From: Acinetobacter sp. UBA3106
GTDB lineage: Bacteria; Pseudomonadota; Gammaproteobacteria; Pseudomonadales; Moraxellaceae
Reading direction: 5' to 3'
Assembly (NCBI GenBank): GCA_002365595.1
Contig: DFAM01000011.1
Coordinates: forward strand, 27,827-91,826
DNA length: 64,000 bases
Positions 37,158 through 44,969 of this stretch are shown here, piece by piece; position 1 is the first letter of the stretch; each line of letters begins with the position of its first letter. The translations under genes and the position numbers were made by a program. The notes beneath the pieces were generated by a model. The model saw only the letters and a program-made list of their open reading frames with translations. It did no database searches and was not told where the DNA came from.

Positions 37158-38558
37158 TCAAGCCTTCGGTATAGAACGCATTTTATCTTTTAAAGCTAAC
37201 TCGTGGTCCGGTATTTTTTTATTTTTAAAGAAATAGGCAATCAGCAGTACTGAAATCCAGACCGGAATCATCAGGACCGCAATACGCATATCGGGAGTCT
37301 GACTCATAATCAGCAAAATACCGCACATAAAAATAATGCAGACATAATTGGTAAAAGGGTAGGCAATGCTCGGAAACTGGGTTGAAGCATTCATGGCTAG
37401 CATGTGTTTTTTGAATTTTAAATGCGTATATGAAATAACCACCCAGTTAATTACAATTGCGGCAACCACCAGCATCATCAGCAAGTTAAAGGCTTTTTCT
37501 GGAAACAGGTAATTGATGAGCACACAGATTAAAGTAAAAAATGCAGAGACCATGACGGCATTGAATGGAATGCCACGACGATTAATTTTACACAAAAATT
37601 TAGGTGCATTGCCTTGTTGTGCCAAGCCCAACAACATACGGCTGGTACAATAATTGGTACTGTTATAGACAGAAACAGCCGCAGTCAGCACTACAAAATT
37701 TAAAATCGTCGCGACCGTTTGACTACCCAAAGAATCAAAAATAAGGACAAAAGGGCTGCCGCCTTGTGCCATTTGATTCCAAGGATACAGTGACAAGATA
37801 ATCACCAGACTCAAGATATAAAATAAGAGCACCCGATAAACAATTTGGTTAACAGCTTTGGGTAAGGTTTTTTGCGGATTATCGGTTTCCGCAGCCGCAA
37901 TTCCGACCAGTTCAATCCCACCAAATGCAAACATGATCATCGCCATGGCCATAACCAATCCCATGACACCATTCGGGAAAAATCCACCTAATTCCCATAG
38001 GTTTTGCATACTGGACTGTGTACCACCACTGCCACTTGCAAGTAAATAACTGCCAAAGGCAATCATGGCGATGATGGCCAAGACTTTAATAATGGCTAAC
38101 CAGAATTCCATTTCACCAAATAGTTTGACGTGTAAAAGGTTAATCACATTAATAAAAATAAAGAAGCCTAGGGCTGAAACCCAGGTTGGAATTTCAGGCC
38201 ACCAATAATGAATGTAAAGGCCAATTGCACTCAGTTCGGCCATGCAGACCAAAATATTCAATACCCAGTAATTCCATCCCGACATAAAGCCGGCAAATTT
38301 ACCCCAGTATTTATAAGCAAAATGACTAAACGAGCCGCTCACCGGTTCTTCTACAATCATTTCACCCAATTGCCGCATCATTAAAAAAGCAATCAGCCCG
38401 GCTATGGCATAACCTAAAATGACTGATGGACCCGCAAGCTTAATAGTTTGTGCAATACCGAGAAATAGTCCGGTGCCAATAGAGCCACCCAGTGCAATCA
38501 GCTGGATATGACGATTACTTAAACCTTTTTTCAGGTTTCCTTGTTCAATTTGCTGCAT
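37158..38558 (-). CDS. Amino acid permease (APC family), probable aromatic amino acid uptake
   Basis: 466 residues with 12 membrane helices. Start motif ALGGSIGTGLFLGIA, and MIFAFGGIELVGIAAAE in the substrate region, as in AroP/PheP/ProY. It lies between HPPD and the aromatic aminotransferase, so tyrosine or phenylalanine is the likely substrate. Confidence 0.88.
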   Translation of the reverse strand: MQQIEQGNLKKGLSNRHIQLIALGGSIGTGLFLGIAQTIKLAGPSVILGYAIAGLIAFLMMRQLGEMIVEEPVSGSFSHFAYKYWGKFAGFMSGWNYWVLNILVCMAELSAIGLYIHYWWPEIPTWVSALGFFIFINVINLLHVKLFGEMEFWLAIIKVLAIIAMIAFGSYLLASGSGGTQSSMQNLWELGGFFPNGVMGLVMAMAMIMFAFGGIELVGIAAAETDNPQKTLPKAVNQIVYRVLLFYILSLVIILSLYPWNQMAQGGSPFVLIFDSLGSQTVATILNFVVLTAAVSVYNSTNYCTSRMLLGLAQQGNAPKFLCKINRRGIPFNAVMVSAFFTLICVLINYLFPEKAFNLLMMLVVAAIVINWVVISYTHLKFKKHMLAMNASTQFPSIAYPFTNYVCIIFMCGILLIMSQTPDMRIAVLMIPVWISVLLIAYFFKNKKIPDHELALKDKMRSIPKA

Positions 38559-38685
38559 TTTCTATCTTCATCCATGCTGAGATAGTGCTCTATTTTGATG
38601 AATGCAATTCTATTTCATTCTTGTTTTATTCAATCATCAGAGCAGTATCAGAAATATGATTAAAATCATTTCATTGAGATATAAA

Positions 38686-38720
38686 TTTTTCATGCACACA
38701 GCAGGTGTGTGCATGAAAAA
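38686..38720 (-). terminator. Long hairpin terminator downstream of hpd
   Basis: A perfect 15-bp stem, 38686-38700 with 38706-38720, five-base loop GCAGG. T/A-runs form the base of the stem. It lies just after the hpd stop, so it may limit read-through into the permease gene or protect hpd mRNA. Confidence 0.8.
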
Positions 38721-38754
38721 TTATTACAACGTTAATGAAAAGATTGAGCTGAAA

Positions 38755-39816
38755 TTAAGCTTTTGAAATATCCAGGACGCCGCGTTTAATCTGGTCGCGT
38801 TCAATAGATTCAAACAAGGCCTTGAAGTTGCCTTCACCGAAACCGTCATCGTCTTTGCGTTGAATAAATTCGAAAAATACCGGACCCAGCATATTTTCAG
38901 AGAAAATTTGCAATAACAAACGCTTGTCTTCATTTTGGGTATTGCCATCCAGCAGAATGCCACGCTTTTGCAATTCATCAGTCGGTTCACCATGATTTGG
39001 CAAACGCTCTTGCAGCATTTCGTAATAAGTATTTGGTGGCGGTGTCATAAATTTGGCGCCCAAGGCTTTTAATTTATCCCAGGTGCCAATCAGGTCATCG
39101 GTAATAAAAGCAATATGCTGAATGCCTTCACCATTAAAATCACTTAAAAATTCAGCAATTTGGCCATTACCTTTGTCGGAATCCTCATTCAATGGAATAC
39201 GGATTTTTCCATCAGGCGCGGTGAGGGCTTTAGAGGTTAAACCGGTATATTCACCTTTAATATCGAAATAGCGAATTTCCTGAAAATTAAAGATTCTTTC
39301 ATAAAAATCTGACCAATATTGCATACGGCCTTTATAAACATTATGAGTTAAATGGTCGATTTCTTTTAACCCCGTTCCTACCGGATGAGAATTAACGTCA
39401 TTAAAGAAGATGAAGTCGCTTTGATAAATATCTCGATCGACCAGGAAAATAGGTGAGCCACCAATCCCTTTAATTGCCGGAATATTCAGTTCCATTGGGC
39501 CGATTTTTGAATAAATCGGCTCTGCACCTAATTCAATGGCTTTATTAAAGGCTTTGGCTGCATCTTTGGTTCTAAAGCCCATTGCACATGCAGAAGGGCC
39601 ATGTTCTTTAAAGAAAAATGCGGCATAAGATTCTGGTTGATAATTGAGAATGATATTAATATTGCCTTGACGCCATAAATACACATTTTTAGATTTATGC
39701 TTGGCAACTTTGCTAAAACCGATCGTTTGAAAAATTTCATCTAGATCGCCATCTTTAGATACGAATTCAATAAACTCAAATCCACAAAGTTCTAAAGGGT
39801 TTGCTAGCTTATTCAT
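38755..39816 (-). CDS. hpd: 4-hydroxyphenylpyruvate dioxygenase
   Basis: 353 residues. It converts 4-hydroxyphenylpyruvate to homogentisate, the committed step of tyrosine breakdown. Iron ligands are visible at His155 (IDHLTHNV), His234 (GIQHIAF) and Glu316 (FFEFIQR). Length is normal for bacterial HPPD. The next homogentisate enzymes are not in this window. First gene of the tyrosine catabolic group. Confidence 0.95.
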   Translation of the reverse strand: MNKLANPLELCGFEFIEFVSKDGDLDEIFQTIGFSKVAKHKSKNVYLWRQGNINIILNYQPESYAAFFFKEHGPSACAMGFRTKDAAKAFNKAIELGAEPIYSKIGPMELNIPAIKGIGGSPIFLVDRDIYQSDFIFFNDVNSHPVGTGLKEIDHLTHNVYKGRMQYWSDFYERIFNFQEIRYFDIKGEYTGLTSKALTAPDGKIRIPLNEDSDKGNGQIAEFLSDFNGEGIQHIAFITDDLIGTWDKLKALGAKFMTPPPNTYYEMLQERLPNHGEPTDELQKRGILLDGNTQNEDKRLLLQIFSENMLGPVFFEFIQRKDDDGFGEGNFKALFESIERDQIKRGVLDISKA

Positions 39817-40217
39817 ACAACGTCCTCATTTTCTTAAAGCAATCCTATTGCCTGTTTTTTAAAATATTCACTTTTAAACAAACGAGAAAAATCATATCAA
39901 TCAGTTCAATTTTTATGACAAATCCGTTTGTCTCATCCTTTATTTATCGTTACAGTCCTTCGTTTCAGAGCAAACCTTATACGATAAATTTGATTTATTT
40001 TCACATCATACGGTGGTCCATTAATTATTCAATACATAAACTAATTACGAATTACGTAATTTTCAGACTAAATCAATCCATCATATAACATAAAGTAAGG
40101 ATATATATAAAATATTGTTTTGAGTTTTTTGATGCATTTACTCAGCCAATAATTGTTTATTTTTGTAAATATAATTTTTTTTAAAAGTTTAAAATTGATT
40201 TATCTGTTTGTTATTTA
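39817..40217. other. AT-rich gap upstream of hpd
   Basis: About 400 bp of AT-rich DNA holding the divergent upstream region of hpd. No convincing gene. A plus-strand open frame that overlaps the hpd start has no ribosome site and poor composition. The rest of the space before aroG is described in separate entries. Confidence 0.5.
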
Positions 40218-40376
40218 TATAAATTAAATTTCTATAGGAGTAGTGGAGAAATTGAAAAATGATCGAATAAAAAATAATTTAGCGAAATGATGCAGGGATA
40301 ACTCGAAATAAATGAGAAGAGGGTTTAACAAGTTTTTTTAAAACAGATCCCACTTCAGCCATGAAGGCGGGTTTTT
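40218..40376 (+). ncRNA. Candidate small RNA (promoter plus terminator unit)
   Basis: TTGATT (40195-40200), a 17-base spacer and TATAAA (40218-40223) form a good sigma-70 promoter, predicting a start near 40230. About 120 bases later an intrinsic terminator stands alone: CCC-A-CTTCA (40349-40357) with TGAAG-GC-GGG (40362-40371) and five T. The implied transcript is about 147 nt and contains no convincing ORF beyond a tiny one with a poorly spaced ribosome site. A leader-like role for aroG is possible if termination is incomplete. Confidence 0.45.
40349..40376 (+). terminator. Orphan rho-independent terminator
   Basis: A hairpin of eight pairs with a small internal loop, followed by TTTTT. 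No plus-strand gene precedes it, so it ends either a small RNA or an unrecognised transcript. Confidence 0.7.
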
Positions 40377-40433
40377 AAACAATATATAAGCAAAAGTTTA
40401 ATGATTGATGTATTTTTATTTTAAATAAAACTA

Positions 40434-40462
40434 TTGTCAAACCCAGCAATACAGCGTATTTT
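40434..40462 (+). promoter_or_regulatory. Promoter of the aroG leader transcript
   Basis: TTGTCA (40434-40439), a 17-base spacer and TATTTT (40457-40462). The start is predicted near 40469, about 30 nt before the first leader peptide. Confidence 0.6.
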
Positions 40463-40497
40463 AATTTCAAGACGCATACTTTTTTGAAGAAATAAAG

Positions 40498-40554
40498 ATG
40501 TTAAAGCAACCTGTACTCTCAAACGCAACTTATTATTTTTGGCAATTTAGATAA
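40498..40554 (+). CDS. aroG leader peptide 1 (aromatic-rich, 18 residues)
   Basis: Reads MLKQPVLSNATYYFWQFR then TAA. The Tyr-Tyr-Phe-Trp run (40531-40542) and Phe at 40546 lie just before the stop. The stop is immediately followed by hairpins and a terminator, the classic layout of an attenuation leader. GAAG about ten bases before the ATG serves as ribosome site. It would report Tyr, Phe and Trp tRNA charging. Too short for usual gene callers. By position and composition it resembles pheA/trp-type leaders; I know of no description of it for this gene. Confidence 0.75.
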   Translation: MLKQPVLSNATYYFWQFR

Positions 40555-40632
40555 TTGCCTGAATGCGTTCGGGCAAGAAAAGGTTGCCCACCAAGTTTAT
40601 AACCTGATCGGCAACCCTGATCAGGTTTTTTT
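40555..40632 (+). promoter_or_regulatory. Attenuator of aroG: competing hairpins and terminator
   Basis: Four mutually exclusive pairings follow leader 1. A: TTGCCTGAA (40555-40563) with TTCGGGCAA (40568-40576). A2: GGGCAA (40571-40576) with TTGCCC (40584-40589). B: GGTTGCC (40582-40588) with GGCAACC (40610-40616). C, the terminator: AACCTGATC (40601-40609) with GATCAGGTT (40619-40627), then T to 40632. B uses the loop of C, so B and C compete. A ribosome stalled on the aromatic codons would leave A free to form, favouring B and read-through. A ribosome at the stop codon would cover A, favouring A2 and C. Confidence 0.75.
40601..40632 (+). terminator. Intrinsic terminator inside the aroG leader
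   Basis: A perfect nine-base stem with nine-base loop and seven T (hairpin C of the attenuator). It lies 167 bases before the aroG start codon, so most leader transcripts should stop here unless the hairpin is prevented. Confidence 0.88.
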
Positions 40633-40668
40633 ATATCTTATTTTTTTATACATTTTTGGAGTTATCTC

Positions 40669-40764
40669 ATGAAAACATTTAATTATTCATACTTTAGCAA
40701 TTTTTATTGGTTTTACTTTAATCAAATGATGACGCAATCCATTAGACCCATAACACTCAAATAA
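40669..40764 (+). CDS. aroG leader peptide 2 (aromatic-rich, 31 residues)
   Basis: Begins MKTFNYSYFSNFYWFYF: nine of the first 17 residues are Phe, Tyr or Trp. The rest (NQMMTQSIRPITLK) is not aromatic. GGAG at 40658-40661, seven bases before ATG 40669, is a strong ribosome site, better than that of leader 1. The ORF ends 35 bases before aroG. A small hairpin, GGACT (40771-40775) with AGTCC (40782-40786), lies between its stop and the aroG ribosome site (AGGA at 40789-40792). There is no T-run, so control here would be translational or by mRNA stability. Confidence 0.72.
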   Translation: MKTFNYSYFSNFYWFYFNQMMTQSIRPITLK

Positions 40765-40799
40765 AAGATTGGACTGATTGAAGTCCCCAGGAAAGACCA

Positions 40800-41861
40800 A
40801 TGAATGCTTTAAATACTGCTTTACAACAAACTCAAACAACTGCAAAAGAAACCCTTTTAACTTTGCCGCATCAATTGAAGGCGCAATTGCCTTTATCAAA
40901 TAAGCTGGCGCAGCAAATTACTGAGCAGCGTCAAATCATTCAAAACATTTTAGATGGCAAAGACCATCGTTTGATGATTATCACAGGCCCATGCTCAATT
41001 CACGATCCCGTTGCTGCACTTGAATATGCTGAAAAATTACAACAATTACAAAGCCAAGTAGCAGATCAGATTTTCCTGGTTATGCGTGCCTATATTGAAA
41101 AACCACGTACCACTGTTGGCTGGAAAGGTTTCCTGTATGACCCAAATTTAGATGGTTCATCGGATATGCAGTTGGGGCTAGAAAAATCACGTGAGTTATA
41201 TCTTCAAATTATTGAAATGGGCTTACCAATTGCTGCGGAAATTTTAAGTCCAATGGCAACCGCATATTTCGACGATTTACTGGCTTGGGGAGCGATTGGC
41301 GCACGGACCAGTGAATCTCAAATTCACCGTGAAATTTCCAGCCATATGCCATATAGCATCGGTTTCAAAAATGGCACGGATGGCTCCATTCAAATTGCAC
41401 TGGATGCCATCCATTCTGCATCGCATCCCCATCAATTCTTAGGCATGAGTCAATCTGGCTTGCCTTGTATTTTACAATCAAACGGTAATCCAAAAGCCCA
41501 TCTGATTTTACGCGGTGCAAATTCAGGCCCTAATTATCAGTTGGCTGAAATTGAAAAGATCAAAGAAAAATGCAAAGGTGAATTACCGGCTTTGGTGATT
41601 GACTGCAGTCATGGCAATAGCCACAAAAATCCGCTTTTACAGCCAGAAGTACTGCGTACCATTGTCGCTGAGCGTTCGCAAAGCCATGCTCGTGGGATAA
41701 TGCTGGAAAGTCATCTGGTTGATGGTCAGCAAAAGATTTCCTGTGATATGACTTATGGCCAGTCGGTGACAGATGGATGTCTGGGCTGGACAAAAACAGA
41801 ACAACTGTTGTTAAATATAACTGATTCACTGCGACTGCAAAGTTTAAAGCGTAGTGCTTAA
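40800..41861 (+). CDS. aroG: 3-deoxy-7-phosphoheptulonate synthase (DAHP synthase, type I)
   Basis: 353 residues. Condenses phosphoenolpyruvate and erythrose-4-phosphate, the first step of aromatic amino acid synthesis. Recognisable blocks are MIITGPCSIHDP, MRAYIEKPRTTVGWKG, GARTSESQIHRE, GFKNGTDG and DCSHGNSHKNP. AroF, AroG and AroH are hard to tell apart from sequence; aroG is used here generically. Preceded by two aromatic-rich leader peptides and a terminator, so expression is probably tied to charged Phe/Tyr/Trp tRNA. Confidence 0.94.
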   Translation: MNALNTALQQTQTTAKETLLTLPHQLKAQLPLSNKLAQQITEQRQIIQNILDGKDHRLMIITGPCSIHDPVAALEYAEKLQQLQSQVADQIFLVMRAYIEKPRTTVGWKGFLYDPNLDGSSDMQLGLEKSRELYLQIIEMGLPIAAEILSPMATAYFDDLLAWGAIGARTSESQIHREISSHMPYSIGFKNGTDGSIQIALDAIHSASHPHQFLGMSQSGLPCILQSNGNPKAHLILRGANSGPNYQLAEIEKIKEKCKGELPALVIDCSHGNSHKNPLLQPEVLRTIVAERSQSHARGIMLESHLVDGQQKISCDMTYGQSVTDGCLGWTKTEQLLLNITDSLRLQSLKRSA

Positions 41862-41873
41862 GTTTAAGGTTAG

Positions 41874-41901
41874 GTCTTTCCTCAATCCATTGGGGAAAGA
41901 C
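41874..41901 (+). other. Hairpin after aroG
   Basis: A 12-bp stem, GTCTTTCCTCAA (41874-41885) with TTGGGGAAAGAC (41890-41901), two G-T pairs and a four-base loop. No T-run follows, so it is a 3' stabilising hairpin or factor-dependent end rather than a textbook terminator. Confidence 0.6.
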
Positions 41902-42114
41902 GGTATCAGGTCAAACTGATAAGCAGAATCTATACGGATGTTTAATGCAGTGCATTAAGTATTTTGAAATGCAGGATAATGATTATTAAAATAATTTTAA
42001 AAATTTAATAAAATAATAACTGATTTAAAAAATAAACAATAACAATAATTTATTAGAGGTCAAACCCGAACCGTTTTATGTGGCTGGCGGGGTGATGATC
42101 TCAGGAATCCCGAT

Positions 42115-43293
42115 ATGTATAGCCCTGAATTGCTCGATGAAGCACGTAGATTGATGCACCACATGTTGACCAAAGTGGTTGAATATGGTGGTTCAGATCT
42201 TTTTATTACAGCAGACTTTCCACCGAGTATCAAACAGCAGGGTTTGATGAAGCCTTTTGGTCAGCAAAAACTGACGGCGGATAAAACTCGTTTATTTGCC
42301 TATGCCTTGATGAATACCAGGCAGATCCAGGAATTTGAATCGGTCATGGAATGTAATTTCGGTATGAGTGTGCCGGGTATTTCACGTTTCCGGGTTAATG
42401 TGTTTCAGCAACAGCACAATGTAGGCATGGTGATCCGAACAATTACTACCGATATACCAAGCTTTCAGCAATTAGGATTACCAAACTCGCTGCAACAGGT
42501 GATTATGGAAAAACGAGGACTGGTTCTGATTGTTGGCGCGACGGGTGTCGGAAAATCTACTACGCTGGCGGCCATGGTTGATTACCGTAATACTCACACT
42601 GAGGGGCATATTATTACCATCGAAGATCCTGTGGAATATGTTTACCAGCATAAAAAGTCGATGATTACACAGCGAGAGATTGGGGTTGATTGTATCTCCT
42701 GGCATAACGCACTCGTTAACACGATGCGTCAGGCTCCAGATGTCATCGTCATTGGTGAAATTCGGGATACAGATAGCATGGAGCAAGCGATTGCCTTTGC
42801 CGAATCAGGACACCTGTGTCTTGCCACGCTGCATTCCAATAATGCAGACCAAGCCCTAGATCGCATTATCAACTTTTTCCCCGAAGAACGCCGTAACCAG
42901 CTGCTGATGGATTTATCTGCCAATATGAAAGCTGTGATTTCCCAGCGCCTGATCCGAACAGAGGATGGCAAAGGTCGTCGTGCTGCGGTTGAAATATTGC
43001 AAAATACCCCTTTGGTGTCTGACCTGATCCGTAAAGGTGAATTTTATGAGTTAAAAACCATTATGGCGCGCTCGCGTGAACTGGGGATGCAAACCTTTGA
43101 TCAGGCACTTTTTGATTTATACAATCAAGGCGTTATTTCTCATGAAGAAGCTTTGCGTAATGCAGATTCAAGTAATGAACTGCGCCTGCAGATCAAGTTA
43201 AAGAGTAGTCGCATCAATCCGGTTTTACAGGCAGAACGCGGGCAAATATCCATACTCGAGCAATCCAGTTCTCATAAAATTTCTACTCATTAA
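42115..43293 (+). CDS. PilT/PilU-family type IV pilus ATPase (PilU-like, copy 1)
   Basis: 392 residues. Walker A GATGVGKST at 141-149, Walker B region VIVIGEIRD, and the His box ATLHSNNADQALDRI. YGGSDLFITADFPPSIKQQG at the N-terminus (residues about 24-43) is the PilU rather than PilT form. Probably a retraction-motor accessory ATPase. It lies 400 bp before a second gene of the same type. AGGAAT precedes the start. Confidence 0.9.
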   Translation: MYSPELLDEARRLMHHMLTKVVEYGGSDLFITADFPPSIKQQGLMKPFGQQKLTADKTRLFAYALMNTRQIQEFESVMECNFGMSVPGISRFRVNVFQQQHNVGMVIRTITTDIPSFQQLGLPNSLQQVIMEKRGLVLIVGATGVGKSTTLAAMVDYRNTHTEGHIITIEDPVEYVYQHKKSMITQREIGVDCISWHNALVNTMRQAPDVIVIGEIRDTDSMEQAIAFAESGHLCLATLHSNNADQALDRIINFFPEERRNQLLMDLSANMKAVISQRLIRTEDGKGRRAAVEILQNTPLVSDLIRKGEFYELKTIMARSRELGMQTFDQALFDLYNQGVISHEEALRNADSSNELRLQIKLKSSRINPVLQAERGQISILEQSSSHKISTH

Positions 43294-43693
43294 TGCATGA
43301 CTCTTTAAGCAAATTGAAAGTCAGCTGAAAAATAGTGGGTGATGAATACGCGAGGGGCTGAAAGTAAAAATAGCTTTTGGCCACTTATTTAAATTTTTTA
43401 TTTGTGATGTTGAATGAAAAGGAGTGAAGAATAATATCTCCTTAACCCTCATTTCCTAATTACTGAATATTACTTCCTATACAAATATTTTTTTTGAATG
43501 CCAAAGCTTAAAAAATTAATCATGTCCTGTTATTTTTATTTTTTTTGAAATAAGTCACATAATTATCTAAAAATATTTTCTTTATGGACCAAATTTATTT
43601 GAGGCTTTAAAAAAAACGCTGCACAATAAAATCAAAATATATAGGCATAGCCTGCTATTAAAATTCATGCATTTTCGCATGATCGGGGAAAAT
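43294..43693. other. Gap between the two PilU-like genes
   Basis: 400 bp, strongly AT-rich in its second half. No gene, hairpin terminator or repeat that I can support. It probably holds the promoter of copy 2. Confidence 0.45.
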
Positions 43694-44890
43694 ATGTATA
43701 GTACGGAATTACTGGAAGAAGCACGTAAAATAATGTTCCATATGCTGACCAAGGTAGTGGAATACGGCGGCTCGGATCTCTTCATTTCAGCAGATTTTCC
43801 ACCCAGCATTAAACATCAGGGTTTGATGAAACCCATTGGTCAACAGGCCTTGACTGCAGACAAGACCAAACTGTTTGCTTATAGTCTAATGAACGAGAAA
43901 CAACGGCTTGAGTTTGAAAGCGAGCTGGAATGTAACTTTGCCATTAGCGTGCCCAATGTTTCGCGTTTTCGTATTAATGTCTTTCAGCAGCAGTTACAGG
44001 TCGGTATGGTGATTCGAACCATTACCGCAGAAATTCCAAATTTTACCCAGCTCCAACTTCCTGAATCCTTAAAACATGTGATGATGGCAAAACGTGGTCT
44101 GGTACTTGTAGTCGGTGCAACCGGCTCGGGTAAGTCGACTTCTTTAGCTGCCATGATTGATCACCGTAATGAAAATTCTGCCGGACATATCATTACTGTT
44201 GAAGATCCGGTGGAATATGTGCATAAGCATAAGAAATCGATGATTACCCACCGTGAGGTCGGCGTCGATAGCCATTCATGGCACAATGCCTTGAAAAATA
44301 CTTTGCGTCAGGCACCTGATGTGATTTTGATTGGTGAAATCCGCGATACCGAAACCATGGAACACGCCATTGCCTTTGCCGAAACCGGACATTTGTGTTT
44401 AGGGACGTTACATGCCAACAATGCCAACCAGGCGCTAGATCGTATCATTAACTTTTTCCCGGAAGAACGTCGCAATCAATTATTGATGGACTTATCTTCA
44501 AACATGAAAGCTATTATTTCCCAGCGTTTGGTACGAACTCAGGATGGACGCGGACGTCGTGCAGCGATTGAAATTCTGCTGAATACGCCATTAATTGGCG
44601 ATCTTATTCTGAAAGGCCATTTTCATGAACTCAAAGAAATTATGAGAAAATCCCGTGAATTGGGTATGCAAACTTTCGATCAGGCTTTATATGATTTATA
44701 TAATGAAGGTGCGATCAGTTATGAAGAAGCCTTGCGGAATGCCGATTCAATGAATGAATTGCGCTTGCAGATTAAACTGAAAAGTAACCGCAAGGATGAA
44801 ACGGTGCCAGGATCAGCTACATCATTCAGTATGGTGCAAGATAAAGCTCCGGAAGACGGTCAAGCTCAGTCTGACCAAGAAGCCTCTTAA
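43694..44890 (+). CDS. pilU: PilT/PilU-family type IV pilus ATPase (PilU-like, copy 2)
   Basis: 398 residues from ATG 43694, with GGGGAA upstream; a longer in-frame start at 43667 has no ribosome site. Same architecture as copy 1: YGGSDLFISADFPPSIKHQG, Walker A GATGSGKST, LIGEIRDTETMEHAIAF, GTLHANNANQALDRI. The C-terminal tail is longer and acidic (APEDGQAQSDQEAS). Its Walker A and Asn-rich box are closer to known PilU than copy 1, so this is the better pilU candidate. Confidence 0.9.
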   Translation: MYSTELLEEARKIMFHMLTKVVEYGGSDLFISADFPPSIKHQGLMKPIGQQALTADKTKLFAYSLMNEKQRLEFESELECNFAISVPNVSRFRINVFQQQLQVGMVIRTITAEIPNFTQLQLPESLKHVMMAKRGLVLVVGATGSGKSTSLAAMIDHRNENSAGHIITVEDPVEYVHKHKKSMITHREVGVDSHSWHNALKNTLRQAPDVILIGEIRDTETMEHAIAFAETGHLCLGTLHANNANQALDRIINFFPEERRNQLLMDLSSNMKAIISQRLVRTQDGRGRRAAIEILLNTPLIGDLILKGHFHELKEIMRKSRELGMQTFDQALYDLYNEGAISYEEALRNADSMNELRLQIKLKSNRKDETVPGSATSFSMVQDKAPEDGQAQSDQEAS

Positions 44891-44911
44891 TTCAACTACA
44901 TCTTTTTATAA

Positions 44912-44949
44912 AAAATAGGCATTCATTCCTACCAGATAATGCCTATTTT
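44912..44949. terminator. Bidirectional terminator between pilU-like gene and MFS gene
   Basis: A 12-bp stem, AAAATAGGCATT (44912-44923) with AATGCCTATTTT (44938-44949), 14-base loop. Confidence 0.85.
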
Positions 44950-44969
44950 ATTGATTCAATTATTTAGAA

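Noticed and set aside
39801..40088. A 95-codon plus-strand frame overlapping the hpd start
   Set aside because: AT-rich, Ile/Phe/Tyr/Ser composition typical of non-coding DNA, no ribosome site, overlaps the hpd promoter.
40687..40899. A minus-strand open frame across leader 2 and the aroG start
   Set aside because: Antisense to leader 2, which has a strong ribosome site and biased composition. No evidence of its own.
41874..41901. Intrinsic terminator after aroG
   Set aside because: A long stem but no T-run, so it is listed only as a hairpin.
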